NCBI GenBank assembly: GCA_963575745.1
Contig: CAUYUJ010014593.1
Coordinates: forward strand, 122,001-186,000
Source: Prorocentrum cordatum
Taxonomy: Eukaryota; Sar; Dinophyceae; Prorocentrales; Prorocentraceae
Length of the DNA: 64,000 bases
Reading direction: 5' to 3'
Position numbers and translations under genes: made by a program. Shown piece after piece: positions 42,645-54,577 of this stretch (its first letter is position 1; each line of letters starts with the position of its first letter). The notes beneath the pieces are model-generated. The model did not search any database and was not told where the DNA came from. It saw only the letters and a program-made list of their open reading frames with translations.

Positions 42645-43026
42645 CGCCGTCTGTGTGTGTGTGTGTGTGTGTGCGCGCGTCTGTGTGTGCGTGTGCGTGT
42701 GGGTGAGGGTGTGTGTGTGTGTGTGTGTGTGCGTGTGCGTGTGCGTGTGCGTGTGCGTGTGCGTGTGCGTGTGCGTGTGCGTGTGCGTGTGTGTGTGTGT
42801 GTGTGCGTGTGCGTGTGCGTGTGCGTGTGCGTGTACGTGTGCGTGTGTGTGTGTGCGTGTGCGTGAGCGTGTGCGTTTGCGTGTTCGTGTGTGTGTGTGT
42901 GTGTGTGTGCGTGTGCGTGTGCGTGTGCGTGTGTATGTGTATGTATGTGTGCGTGCGCGTGTGCGTGTGCGTGTGCGTGTGCGTGCGCGTGCGCGCGTGT
43001 TTGTGTGTGTGTGTGTGTGTGTGTGC

Positions 43027-43058
<32 letters not shown>

Positions 43059-43072
43059 GTGTGTGTGCGTTC
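42645..43072. repeat. (GT)n/(GTGC)n microsatellite between inverted family C copies
   Basis: GTGTGT and GTGCGT tracts of about 430 bp. Cys/Val-rich frames on one strand and His/Thr-rich frames on the other are artefacts. Confidence 0.97.
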
Positions 43073-43091
43073 AGAAAAAAAACCCTGCTAC

Positions 43092-45104
43092 GCACCCAAC
43101 CCTTTTTATTCACGTGGCGTTGATATTCAAGACCACTCAATGCTGACTGGCATTCTCAAGGACCCGCAGTGCGCAAGAAGGGACCTCAGGAGTGAAATCA
43201 GAAGAGAGCATCAAGAAGAGGAACAGCAAACATACAAAATGAAAGCACAAGGGCGTTGACAGAAACACAAAAGCGGGGGGCGGCGAGGGCTAAACCAGAA
43301 CCTCGGTTTAACTCTGCAACGCGCTGCGCATGATGTGCATAACGGGAGCGGAGGCTCACCCAAAAGTGGAGACAAAAGGGCGCGGCAGTGAACCCAAAGA
43401 AAAGGACCCAAAAGTGGAAGCATAAGGTCGCGGCCTCGAGGATAAGCAGGAGCACCCAGTCACCGCGTGGGAGTTACCTCCGCTGGACCTCCCAGGAGCC
43501 CACGAAAATGGCGACAGTTGCGCAGATCGCAAGCCCCCCAAGGGGCTGCGAGGTACCGAGGTGATCCGCGTGGGACGCACCTCCGCTGGGCCTCCCAGCA
43601 GCCCACGAAAGTGGCGACAGTTGTGCAGAGCGCAAGCCCCCCAGGGGGCGGCGAGGTCGCGAGGTGATCCGTGTGGGACATACCTTCGCTGGGCCTCCCA
43701 GGAGCCCACGAAAGCGGCAACAGTTGCGAAAATCGCAAGCCCCCCAGGGCACCGCGATTTCCCGAGGTGATCCGCGCGGGACGCACCTCCGCTGGGCCTC
43801 CCAGCAGCCCACGAAAGTGGCGACAGTTGCGCAGATCGCAAGCCCTCCAGGGGGCGGCAAGGTACCGAGGTGATCCGCGTGGGACGTACCTCCGCTGGGC
43901 CTCCCAGGAGCCCGCGAAAGTGGCGACAATTGCACAGATCGCAAGCCCCCCAGGGGGCGGCGAGGCACCGAGGTGATCCGCGTGGGACGTACCTCCGCTG
44001 GGCCTCCCAGCAGCCCACGAAAGTGGCGACAATTGCGCAGATCGCATGGCCCCCACGGGGGGGGCAAGGTCCCGAGGTGATCCGCGTGGGACGTACCTCC
44101 GCTGGGCCTCCCAGCAGCCCACGGAAGTGACGACAAATGCGCAGATCGCAAGCCCTCCAGGGGGCGGCAAGGCACCGAGGTGATCCGCGTGGGTGGAACG
44201 TACCTCCGCTAGGCCTCCAAGCAGCCCACGAAAGTGGCGACAGTTGCGCAGATCGCAAGCCCCCCCAGGGGGCGGCGAGGTCCCGAGGTGGTCCGCGTGG
44301 GACGTACCTCCGCCGGGCCTCCCAGGAACCCACGAAAAGGGCGACGGCTGCGCAGATCGCGAGCCCCCCAGGGGGCGGCGAAGTCCCGAGGTGATCCGCG
44401 TGGGACGCACCTCCGCTGGGCCTCCCAGCAGCCCGCGGAAGTGGCGACAGTTGCGCAAATCGCAAGCCCCCACGGAGGGGGGCAAGGTCCCGAGGTGATC
44501 CGAGTGGGACGTACCTCCTCTGGGCCTCCCAGCAGCCCACGAAAAGGGCGACGGCTGCGCAGATCGCAAGCCCCCCAGGGGGCGGCGAGGTACCGAGGTG
44601 ATCCGCGTGGGACCCACCTCCGCTGGGCCTCCCAGCAACCCGCGGAAGTGGCGACAGTTGCACAGATCGCAAGCCCCCCAGGGGGCGGCGAGGTACCGAG
44701 GTGATCCGCGCGGGACGCACCTCCGCTGGGCCTCCCAGGAGCCTGCGAAAGTGGCGACAGTTGCGCAGATCGCAAGCGCCCCAGGGGGCGGCGAGGTCCC
44801 GAGGTGATCCGCGTGGGACCCACCTCCGCCGGGCCTCCCAGGAACCCACGAGAAGTGGCGGCGGCTGCGCAGATCGCAAGCTCTCCCGGGGGCGGCGAGG
44901 TCGCGAGGTAACCCGCGTGGGACGCACGTCCGCCGGGCCTCCCAGCAGCCCACGAAAGTGGCGACAGTTGCGCAGATCGCAACCCGACGGCACGAGAGAA
45001 GAGGAGAGGGGAACACAGGAAACAGGAGAGAAGGAGGAGGGGAGGAGAGGAGAGGAGGGAGGACGGGGCGACCACACTGCTCTATTCAAAACGAGAACCC
45101 AACA
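43092..45104 (-). repeat. family C, right copy, inverted relative to the left copy
   Basis: The complement carries the same parts in the same order: GTTGGGTTCTCG end (45,104-45,094), CTATTCAAAAC/GAGCAGTGTGGTCG block, about 15 units of the ~103-bp repeat (44,985-43,455) and the tail (43,262-43,092) ending GGGTTGGGTGCG. About 190 bp at 43,263-43,455 between array and tail is absent from the left copy. Confidence 0.85.
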
Positions 45105-45469
45105 CAGGAGAGTTGGGAATAAAAGAGTCGCTTGGCAACTTGCGAGTTTTGATCAACGAATGCGCGCGCGCGTAAAAATCTGCTGCGGAGGATGGCGGGG
45201 GGGAGGGCGACGCCGTTTCCGCTGGGATGGCGCGAGATCGTATTTAGGACAGGCGATGGGGCAAAATCGTCCGTAAATTGCACTACGACCGTGAGAAGTG
45301 ATAATCCTAGGTGTGGGCGGGGTGGGGGGAAAGTGGGGGGAAAGTGGCGGGGTCGAGTCCATGTGGTGCAATCGACGTCGTGTAATATACGCGGCGCAAT
45401 CTGCGCTGAGCATGCATTCTAGGCGGTGCAATCTATGTGGTGTTACTCACCAGAGACCAACGTGAAATT

Positions 45470-46580
45470 ATCGATTCCACTGTTCGCGCAAACGTCCCAC
45501 CCACCCACCCGCAATTTGGTTTGCAAACCCCAAGCGGAAGCGATTGCGACGCGCGTTGGGCGTTGGCTGGTGCATCTCTGCGGCCGCGATAGCCCACGCA
45601 TGCTCGCGCGCGCTGCGGCCAGCTAGTTTAGCGCGAGCGACGCGACGCGAACGCGATGGCGCTGACCGCTGGGCACATCCCAGCGGGCACTTCAATGCGA
45701 GTCGGCGACTTGGGCGGGCGCGGTGTCATGGCAACGTCGACAACGGTAGCGCGACGACGATAGTAGCGATGCCGGTGACGACGCTGACGGCGGGGCAGCA
45801 CGTGACGGAGGCGACGCTGATCACGCCGACGACGATGACGGCGTCTTCAGGTCGGTGATGAAGGTTTTGGACGGAATTCGAAATATGTGCGCGGCAGACT
45901 CGCGAGAGTGGCTCGCATAGTATTACTTGACACGGATCGTGCCACCCCAGCACGCGCGCACGGGCGTTCGAACGAATTCGACACGCGCGCGCGCGAAGCC
46001 CGTTTGGTAGCACGGTATGAAACATTGAAAAACTTATGGTGTTCTTAAGAATTCGCAAGAACGCGCGCACGGTTTTGTTGAACATCCGCGATGCGAAACC
46101 ATGTGTCCAATATTTGGTTTGGACACTCCATGTTGAAATCCTTCCGAAAACCGAAAGTTTTCTAAGGATGTCGGCATGCGCGCGCGACGACGCGCGCGCA
46201 CTTCGTCATGCTTGTTGTACGAAGGATTGTCGCGACGGCACGCGCGCAGGTGCGATCGTGCGATTTCGGCATGCGCGCGCGAAGCCCGTTTGATAGCATG
46301 ATGTAAACCTGTGTAAACAAAAAACAAATGGCTTTCGCAAGAAATCGCAAGGGCGCGCGCGCGCTTCTGTTGGGATTCCGCGTTGCGAAACCCTATGTGT
46401 TTTTTTTGGGGGGGGCGCTCGATTTTGACATTCTTCCGAAGCCGAGGGCTTGTTTGCGGGATTCCGGCATGCGCGCGCGACGCGCGCGCGTGAACTCCGT
46501 CGCAGGTTTCTTGCCGAAGTTTTTCTGCTGCGTGAAAACTTATGATTTGTTATGAACGAGTGCGCGCGCATAACTTGTGC
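45470..46580 (+). repeat. family B repeat, copy 2
   Basis: CCACCCACCCGCAATTTGG (45,499), GAGTCGGCGACTTGGGCGGG, the GACGATGACG array, then repeated GCATGCGCGCGCGACGACG hairpin modules (46,174 and 46,470) spaced by GCGCGAAGCCCGTTTG and AATTCGCAAGAACGCGC. Confidence 0.7.
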
Positions 46581-46779
46581 AGCAAAAGATGTCGCGGGGG
46601 GGCGCGATGCCGGCCCCCCTGGGACAGTTTGAACTCGCACCGAAAATCAACGAAGAGCCACGATCGCATGCGACTTTCAAATCGAAGCGCGCGGGGCATA
46701 ACCCCGGGGGGGTGATGGGGGTAGAATCTAAGGCCTTTAAAGAAACAAGCTTAAGCGGGGATTTTTTTTAACGAGCGAG

Positions 46780-47900
46780 TTGAGACAGTCCACGCTCTTG
46801 CAAACGTCCCGCCCGCCCACCCGCAACTTGGCTTGCAAAACCCTTGCGGCGGCGATTGCGACGCGCGCCTGGCGCTGGCTGGTGCATCTCCGCGGCCGCG
46901 CCAAGCCGTGCAGGCGCGGGCAGCGGCCGGCCAGTTTGGCGCGACCGACGCGGGGCGGCGGCGCTGACCGCTGGGCGCGCCCCGGCGGGTAGATCAGCGC
47001 GAGTCGGCGACTTGGGCGGGCGCGGCATCGCGGCGACGTCTACGACGGTAGGCGCGACGATGATAGTAGCGACGCTGGCGGCCATGTCGACAACGGCGAC
47101 GGCGCGGCCAGTGCGGGCGCCGACGCTGATAGCGCCGACGACGATGACGGCGCCCTCGCGTCGGCGATGAAGATTTGAAAAGAGTTCGACGCGCGCGCAC
47201 GGCCGACGCGCGAGAGCGGCCCGCATTGTTCATTTGACGCGGATCGCGCCCCCCCCCCCCAAGCACGCGCGCCAGGGCGCGCGAGCGATGTCGACATGCG
47301 AGTCCATCTGGCGGAACTCTACGGAACTATTGAATAATCAAAAGGCTCCTCAACAACTCGCAGGAGCGCGAACGGGCGCTTTTTTGAAAACTGGCTTTGC
47401 GAAACCATGCGTTTTCATGTGTTCGACGCTCAGCGTAGAGATCGCTACGAAGCCGAAAGAAACTTGTTGACGGATTTCAGCATGCGCCCTCGACGACGCG
47501 CGCGCGCACTTCGTCTCATTCGACGCAAAAGACTCTCGCGACGGCACGCGCGCAAGGGCGTTCGAACGATTTCGGCATGCGCGCGCGAAGGCCGTTTGAT
47601 TGAATATCTCGTTCATGAAAATATAGACAAGCCTATCTTTTAAAGAATTCGGCAGCACGCGCGCGCGCGGGTTCTTCTCTTGGGGGAAATCCGCGTTGCG
47701 ACACACTTTGTTCTTATATGGTCTCTGAACACGGTTTGGTCACACTTGCCAAACTGATGGTTTTTGAAGAACTCCGACGCGCGCGCGCGATGACGCGCGC
47801 GCGCCCACGTCGTCTTTCTTTTTTGTGCGAAGAGTTGTTGGTGCTGTTTCTGGTCAATGAAAGGCGCGCGCGCGAACTATTTCCATGCGGAGGATGGCGA
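46780..47900 (+). repeat. family B repeat, copy 3
   Basis: CCCACCCGCAACTTGGCTTG (46,815), the shared GACTTGGGCGGGCGCGG segment and GACGATGACGGCGCC array, then hairpin modules at about 47,480 and 47,777. It ends GCGGAGGATGGCGAGGGGG, as do copies 2 and 4. Confidence 0.7.
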
Positions 47901-48099
47901 GGGGGGGCGGTGCCGGTTCCCCTGGGATGGTACGAATTCATACTTAGGATGGGCGATGGGGCGGAATCACATGGAAACTACACTTAGGAAAACGGGAGGC
48001 GGCGACGTCCCCGGGGTGGGGAGGGGGAGGGGACGGCAGACTGTTTCCTCGCTGGTAGAAGGAACCGACGCGGCGAAACCTACGCGGTGCAATCTATTT

Positions 48100-49310
48100 T
48101 CACCGACGAATTGACACATCCCATGCTCTTGCAAACATCCCGCCCACCCACCCGCAGACCGGCCTGCAAAACACACGCGGCGGCGATTGCGATGAAGGCT
48201 GGGCGCTGGCTGGTGCACCTCTGCGGCCGCGCTGAGCCAAGCGCGCGGCGGTCAGCTTGTTTGGCGCGACGGGCGCGGCCGCGGCGGCGCTGGCCCCCGA
48301 CGCGCCCCGGCGGGCACTTCACTGCGAGTCGGCGACTTGGGCGGGGACGGAATCATGACAACGTCAACGACGATAGACGCGATGATGATCGCAGCGATGC
48401 TAGCGGCGAAGTTGACAACGACGAAGGCGCGGCCGGCGAGGGCGCCGATGCTGACCGCGCCGACGACGATGACGGCGCCCTCGCGTCGGTGACAAAGGCT
48501 GTGGGAAGAGCTCGACGCGCGCGCGGCGCCGACGATCGAGCGGCCCGCGTGGCGTTATTTGACGCGGACCGCGCCCCCCCCCAAGCACGCGCGCATGGGC
48601 GCGCGAATGATGTCGGCGTGCGGCGCGAGAGGCTCGTTTGGTAGACTTCCGTGAACAGATCGAAAAAAAAAACCTATGGTTTTCTATCAAATTCGCAAGA
48701 GCGCGAGCGTGCGTTTTTGTTGTTGAACAATGATGTCGCGAAGCCATGGATTGTTGTACGTTGCTTGGACACTCGGCTTTGCAATCGTTTCGAAACCGAA
48801 GGTGTTTGACGGATTTCGACACGTGCGCGCGACGACGCGCGCGCGTGCATTCCGTCCTATCCGTCGCAAAAGAGTTTCGCGACGGCACGCGCGCAAGGGC
48901 GTTCGAACGATTTCGACATGCGCGCGCGAAGCCCGTTTCGTAGCATGTGTGCTCATGTTGAAAAACCTACGGCTTCCTTGAGAATTCGCAAAAGCGCGCA
49001 AGGTCTTTTTGAACATCCGTGCTGCGAAACCCTGTTTTTCTAAGTTGTTTAAACACTCGGTTTTGAAACCCTTTACGAAACTCAAGATGTTTGAAAGATT
49101 TCGGCATGCGCGCGCGACGACGCGCGCGTGCCCACTGCGTCTCATGCTTCTGCAAATAAGTCTTGGAATACATATTTGTTGCAAATGATGGCGGGGGGGG
49201 CGCGATGCCGGTGCCCCTGGGATGGTCTGAACTCAATTTCGGATGGGCGATGGGGCAGAAGCATCTGGAAACTGCAATACGAAAAAGAGAGGTGATAATC
49301 CTGGGGGGGT
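48100..49310 (+). repeat. family B repeat, copy 4
   Basis: CCCACCCACCCGCAGACCGG (48,140), GAGTCGGCGACTTGGGCGGG, the GACGATGACGGCGCC array, hairpin modules at about 48,820 and 49,110, and a GATGGCGGGGGGGGCGCGAT end. One plus-strand frame (48,087-48,644) is shared in part with copy 1 (ASRRLGRARYHGNVDN-like), but the other copies break it, so coding is not supported. Confidence 0.7.
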
Positions 49311-49424
49311 GAAGTCAATTCTTCTTCTCAGAAAAGAGAATGTTTGTGGTGCAGCCTTTGTTGTGCACTCGATGTGGGGCAATCTTGCAATCCACGCGGC
49401 GACTGGTCGGCGACGGCTAGCAAG

Positions 49425-49600
49425 GCCCAGACGACGGGCGGCGACGAGGCGGCGACAGCTAGCACGGAACGGCCAGACCGCGACCCTGGCCCAGACGACG
49501 GGCGGCGACGAGGCGGCGACAGGGCGGCGACGGCTGCCACGGAGCCGCCAGACCGACACACAAGTCCAGACAACGGGCGGCGACGAGGCGGCAACGAAGA
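49425..49600. repeat. tandem repeat of GACGACGGGCGGCGACGAGG units
   Basis: Three units of about 60-66 bp containing CCAGACGACGGGCGGCGA, GGCGGCGACAG and (in part) CCAGACCG. Confidence 0.8.
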
Positions 49601-49829
49601 ACCCCTAAATGCAAGCGCTGTTTTTGGGGAGTATGCGAGTATACGCGGGAAGACAGACATGCATACATACATATCCGAGACCGTGCCGCTGGGCACGGAA
49701 TGGGCGTGTGCTAATCCGTTGAGCCTCAGTCCTCACTCCTGAAGGGTCTTCAAGGCGCCTGGACCCACAATTCCGATATCAACCGGGGCTTGTCGCGTGC
49801 CCTCTGTGCTCCTACGCGAGGTGGCGCGT

Positions 49830-50430
49830 GAATTTTTTGGGGCCCAAAAGAGCCCCAAGACGGGCCAAAAGGGCCCCAAGAGGCCCCGAAGACAGACCAA
49901 GAGAGCCCCGAGTCGCCGAATCATCGCTCCAAGATGCTCAAGATGGAATCCAGATGGCCGAAGAGGTCTCCGAGACGCCCCAAGAGAGCGCCAAGAGCCT
50001 TCCCCAGAGGGCCCCGAAAGGCCGAAACTATTGATTTACAATCAGATGTCCAATGATTTCGGGCCCCGAATTTCCCCCGGGAGGCCTTCCGCGACATCCA
50101 AACGAACATCAAAGCGGCCAATGGCCCACAACGCAGGCTCCATGGCGGGATGGGCCAAACGCTATGTATGTGTATATCTAGACACATACACACATATATC
50201 TATATATATATATAGATATATATGTGTGTATATATATGAACCATAATCACAGATGTGAACACACATATATATACACATATATGTGTGTGTGTTCACACAC
50301 GCATATAATTCTATGTGTATGTGTGTATATGTATGTGTATGACACATACCCTAAAACCAAAGGCGCATGTCGCACGTCTCAGGCCCTAGCGCACTGGTTC
50401 AAAAAAGGAACGCGCAAAACGCCTGTATGT
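49830..50430. other. degenerate CCAAGA-array and TATA/GTGTAT simple sequence
   Basis: CCCCAAGAGGGCC-type words at 49,840-50,020, then TATATATA and GTGTGTAT tracts at 50,165-50,340. No gene. Confidence 0.6.
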
Positions 50431-51260
50431 AATCCCACCGGCCCTCTGGGCGTAGGTGGTCTAATGATGTCTGTCGTTCCTCTTCCAAAACCCCTCGTCC
50501 CTTCGGGGAGGACCCTCCCCCTCCCCTCCCAGGGGTCTGGACAGGGGGGGTCGCGAATCCTCAGAGGGCCCTTTTACGCTCAACGTGGCTCCAAGAGGGC
50601 ATCCGATGCTTCAAGATGGTGTCCAAGAGGGCTCCAGATAGCGCAAGATCGCTCAAGATGACCTCCACCATCATGCCTCCAAAACGCCACAACAGGGTCA
50701 CAAGACGGTTCCAGGTGCCCTCAAAGACCTCACAGGACCTCACCGAGAAGCCAAAATCTTTAAAAACCTGTTCGCTTCCGATGAGATTTTCAGGCGTCAA
50801 GGTGGCCCCAAGATGGCCCAACAGAGCTCCAAGAGGGGCCCAAGATGCCCCCAAGACGGCCCCAAGACAGCCCAAAAGCGCCCCAAGAGGGGGCCAAGAG
50901 CGTCCCAAGAAAATTGCTATTTTGATGGCCCAGAAGGGGGGACTAAACGTTAGTACCCCCCTCTTGTCACGGACACCCTCCACGACAGCCCCAGGAGGCC
51001 CTCCAGAGCTCCCAAGAGGCTCTCAAGAGAGCCCCAAGAGAGCTCCAAGAGGGCCCCAAGAGGGCTCCAAGAGCGCCCCCCCGAGACCCCCCAAAAGAGC
51101 TCCAAGACAACTCCAAAACCCTCAAAAAAGCCCTGGAGATATCTCTGTTCACCATGGTTGCTCGCTTTGTTTTACTAGATGTGCCTCTTCGTCCCTTTTC
51201 CCGTCAGCTCTCAAGATCAGGGTCTCTGAATGGGCTGCTGGGGATACTTTTTCGGTCGCG
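50430..51260 (-). repeat. family A dispersed repeat, copy in minus orientation
   Basis: The complement shares all landmarks with 37,466-38,325, in order: CCCATTCAGAGA, AACAGAGATATCTC, the CTCTTGGGGCC array, TTTAGTCCCCCCTT, GGGAGGGGAGGGGGAGGGT and ACCACCTACGCCCAGAGGG. A short extra match to the family A edge (CTGCTGGGGATGCGCGAA) follows at 51,366-51,395. Confidence 0.8.
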
Positions 51261-51399
51261 GCCGCAAGCGAAGAGGCAGGCGGCGGGCAGGGAGTCCGGG
51301 CAAACGGGCAAGCCTAATTAGCTACAGAAGGCACAAGCCGGCCGGCCCACTCACAAAGCAGCCGCGCTGCTGGGGATGCGCGAATCGTGAAGAATTACA

Positions 51400-52340
51400 C
51401 TGCAACGGATGAATTTTCCCAGCACCGGAAAGCACTGGGCGCATACTCTTGGCCAGGCGGAACTCAGGAGGGGAAATCACAGACGACCCACAGACCCGTT
51501 GCATTGCCGAGCTCTCGAAGCAACCATAAGCGCAGAACCAAAGCATCATCGAAATGAAATCATTGTATGCTTCCCCCCCCCATGCAGTGATGATTAAACT
51601 TGCCAGCTTCCCACTAAGGGAAATGGGACTCAATCGTGCGAAGCACCAGCCAGGGAAGAGAAGGCGGAAGGATGAAGAAAAGCCACGCGCCTTTTGGGGA
51701 CTAGGGACTAGAGTCGGTCATGGGGAAACGATGACCGCGGGATGTTCGAACTGTTCATGGCTGGTGTGCGTAGGTCTTGGATATGAAGTGGGCCGACTTG
51801 GAGTGCAACGGTGGCCCACTTGGGGACTTCCCTCGAGTGTCCGAGGTCAATAGTGGGTGTCTTGACGGCTTTGGGGAGGTCTTGGGCCCTCCCGGAAGAG
51901 TTTAGCAAGTTCAATGGGTGTGCTGGGGGCCGACTTTGGGCTACTGTTATCGGGCCGCTTTGGCACTTCTTCTGGGTCCGCATTGGCATTGGGGTTCTCT
52001 TGGCCCCCCTCTTGGCTGCCTGTGGGCGTCCAGCCGAACACTTCCGAATGCCTCGTGAACTCGCCACCCCCACCCCCCTCTGCCAACAAAAAAGATCTGG
52101 TCCCTCCGGCGAGGTAACGCGGGTCACGGCGGCCGTGGGGGAGAAGGGGGGGGGGGCGGATTTGGACGAGTTGGGCCGCCCCTGGCCCCGGGGACAGGGT
52201 CGCCAGTCCACGATGCTCACGACGCGCGTCAGCGCCAACGTACAACTGCCCACCGAAACCAGTCGATGCGACAGAGACAGCATCGACGAGGGCCGCCGCA
52301 GGCGGCCGCGCAGCCGAGCGGGGCAAGATGCAGGCTGGAC
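51400..52340. other. no gene supported
   Basis: Less repetitive sequence. A minus-strand frame at 51,322-51,633 (SGAGKIHPLQCNSSRFAHPQ) may belong to the family A edge. Around 52,300-52,180 the minus strand reads LSHRLVSVGSCTLALTRVVS, which could be the exon after 52,345, but borders are unclear. Confidence 0.3.
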
Positions 52341-52344
52341 TCAC

Positions 52345-52578
52345 GCGCGTCCTGTTGGCCACCCGGCCGGCCATACCACGCACGAGCCTCTCCCTCCACC
52401 TCCGCCCTCGGAACCGCGGGGTGGGGCAGGACCGGCGGCGCCTGGGGGCCGAGCGCCGCGGGCGCGGCGGCCTCCAGGAAGGTGGACCTGAACCACGCGC
52501 TGTCGCATCGGGCGGGCAGGGCGTCCTTGAGGGCCTCGCGTTCCTGGGCCGGGCGCGCTCGCCCTCTCGTCCGCTCCC
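52345..52578 (-). CDS. candidate exon, 78 codons
   Basis: The frame reads QEREALKDALPARCDSAWFR, then STFLEAAAPAALGPQAPP, VEGEARAWYGRPGGQQDA, and ends CGCGC|GTGAGTCC, a strong donor. The acceptor is probably CCAAG|G at 52,578. The sequence looks like a soluble protein with one helical part, with no domain recognised. The competing minus frame over the same bases is Arg-rich and less likely. Confidence 0.3.
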
Positions 52579-52599
52579 CTTGGAGTGGCGAAGCACGGT

Positions 52600-53365
52600 G
52601 AGTGCTACCGCCTCCTGCCTTCGCCTCCTCGTCCCCCTCCTCCTGCCTTGCGCCGCCATCCCAACTCCCTCCCCCCCAAGTTTACCGAATTCCGTGTCCT
52701 TTTCCCTCCCTTCCATTCCCTTCGCGCCACTCTCTCCTTCCGATCTCTCATTTCCCCCCCTCCTCGTGCATTTCTGCTCCTTCGCCCCTCTTCACCATTG
52801 TCTTGTCCATCCTTTTGCCTATCTCCCCACCTCCTCCCTTCCGTCCTTTCTGCCCCCTAATACTTACTATCCTCTTACTAGTTACTCCTTCTCCTGAACC
52901 TCTTCAACCTTCTTTCCCATCCGCATCTCATTGTCCGTTTTGCTTCCTTACCGTTTCTCCCGCTCCCCTTCCCTCTCCTGCCGAATCCGCCCGGCAGCCT
53001 GTTACCAAACTCGCTTTAGGTCTGGTGTCCACCGGGGGCGAGCGTAACGGCCGGAGGTCCAAAAAACGCACCACCTGGGACGTGCACGTTAAGAATTTGT
53101 TGTTGCACGCCCGGACGAGGTGCGAGAGCCCGCCAAGGTGCCAGCGACAGGGCACACCTGAAAACTTCGGCAAATAACAACAAAAAAAAGGCGTAGGGGA
53201 CGGGCGCGCGGCGGGGAGATGTGAACGCCCGCCTGAGGCAAGGGGCGGGGGAGGAACTGGGAAACGCAAGGGGGGAGGCAGACAAAAAATGCGGCAGCAC
53301 ATCAGTTAGGCGAGACCAGGCGGATGGAGAGGAGGGAGGAAGGGAGTAAGACAACGATCGCGCGC
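52600..53365. other. pyrimidine-rich non-coding stretch
   Basis: C/T-rich on the plus strand from 52,620 to 53,000 (CCTCC, CTTCC words), then unremarkable. No exon seen. Confidence 0.5.
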
Positions 53366-53375
53366 CCATGAGCTA

Positions 53376-54577
53376 GGGGATCAGCGGCGCTGCTGACGCC
53401 AACAGCTTGACACTACTGGGCTGCGGCGCTGCCGTCAGGCACTGGTTGCAAGCGTCGATGGCAATGAGCCAGTGGCGCCCATCGAGACTGTGAGCGAGCC
53501 CCTTGACGACGCTCTGACAGCCACGACCTACACCGCCAAACTGGGAAATGGCCACGGCCGTGGCCCCCAGTACTAGGTGTTCTTGTCTTTCGGAACATTC
53601 CTTCCGCTGAATCAAAGCGCCCTGGCGGCGCGCGGCTGCTCTGCCCGGGAGGGCCCGCGTGCGCGGGGTGACAACGGCCATATCCAAAGTGCTGGCGCAC
53701 GAAGCTCTCGTCGTAGTAGTAATCAGTTCGGGGCGCCGCTTGTCTGGGAACTATCGATGCGCATGCTGCTCGGCGTGCGCGAAGATGCCCAGCGTGTCAA
53801 ACAACATGTTCGCGATCAAATATCCGATGGCGTCGTGTCTGCCGGCCACGAAGCCGCCCCTTTTGCGCAAGAGGCTGCGCGACCCTCGGGGCCCACCACT
53901 TGGCTGCCCGCGTTCGCCCCCCTTGCGCGCGCAACGCAACTCATGGCCGGGCTGCCGCAAAAGGGGGCCGCCCTGATGCATCCAGAGGCGCGTGCTGGTG
54001 GCGAGCTCCTGGTCCGCTATGAAATTGCCCCGCGATGCGCTGTGCTGGATGGCCATCCGCAAGCCTCCGCCGCTGCCACCAAATTCCCACATCGCGGTGA
54101 TCCAGTATACTGCGGCGCCACTGCTGGCGCCGAATGCGGCGCGGGAAACCACGTCGGAACGCCGCGCCACGTGGGCGCAAAACTCGGCGAGGCAGTATGC
54201 AAGACGTCGTCGAGCGCGGCAAGGAGGCCGACGCCCCGCGATCGCCCCCCCCCCCCGATCATCCCGAGGCACGCGCGCGCAACGGGCGCCTTGACCAAGA
54301 GCGCCCCCGCGCTGGGGAGCCCCGCGGAAGCCCCATTACCCGGCGAGGCGCGGAGCCAGGAGGTGGCGAAGCTGGGTTGGGAACTGGAGCGCGCGCTGGC
54401 CACGCCATCGCCGCCCTCCTTCCATGGGGGGCACCGCTGCTGGCGAATGAGCGCGGCTGCAACCTCGGAGTTCTCGGCCCGTACGAGGTCGCAAATACAA
54501 TCAAACAAGGCAGCGTCCAAGTCGAGCACGTGGCCATTCGTCGAAGGCTGTCGCAGTTGGAAATGCAAATGCACCAC
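53376..54577 (-). pseudogene. multicopy dinoflagellate protein, frameshifted
   Basis: Successive minus-strand frames give LDLDAALFDCICDLVRAENS and EVAAALIRQQRCPPWKEG (about 54,525-54,415), then YWITAMWEFGGSGGGLRMAI, NMLFDTLGIFAHAEQHAHR and, nearer the end, EHLVLGATAVAISQFGGVGR, KGLAHSLDGRHWLIAIDACN (about 53,590-53,440). DLVRAEN, FAHAEEHAHR and HWLIAID are landmarks I recognise from a protein family found in many copies in dinoflagellate genomes; its function is not known to me. Frame changes near 54,150 and 53,750 and a degraded middle part indicate a pseudogene. It runs divergently from the LINE that begins nearby. Confidence 0.4.

Noticed and set aside
42526-43146. Alternating Cys-Val and His-Thr proteins (also at 63,151-63,702)
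   Set aside because: They are translations of GT/GC dinucleotide tracts.
48087-48644. Conserved protein encoded by family B repeats
   Set aside because: The frame is only partly shared between copies 1 and 4 and is broken in copies 2 and 3. Asp-rich peptides come from the GACGATGACG array.
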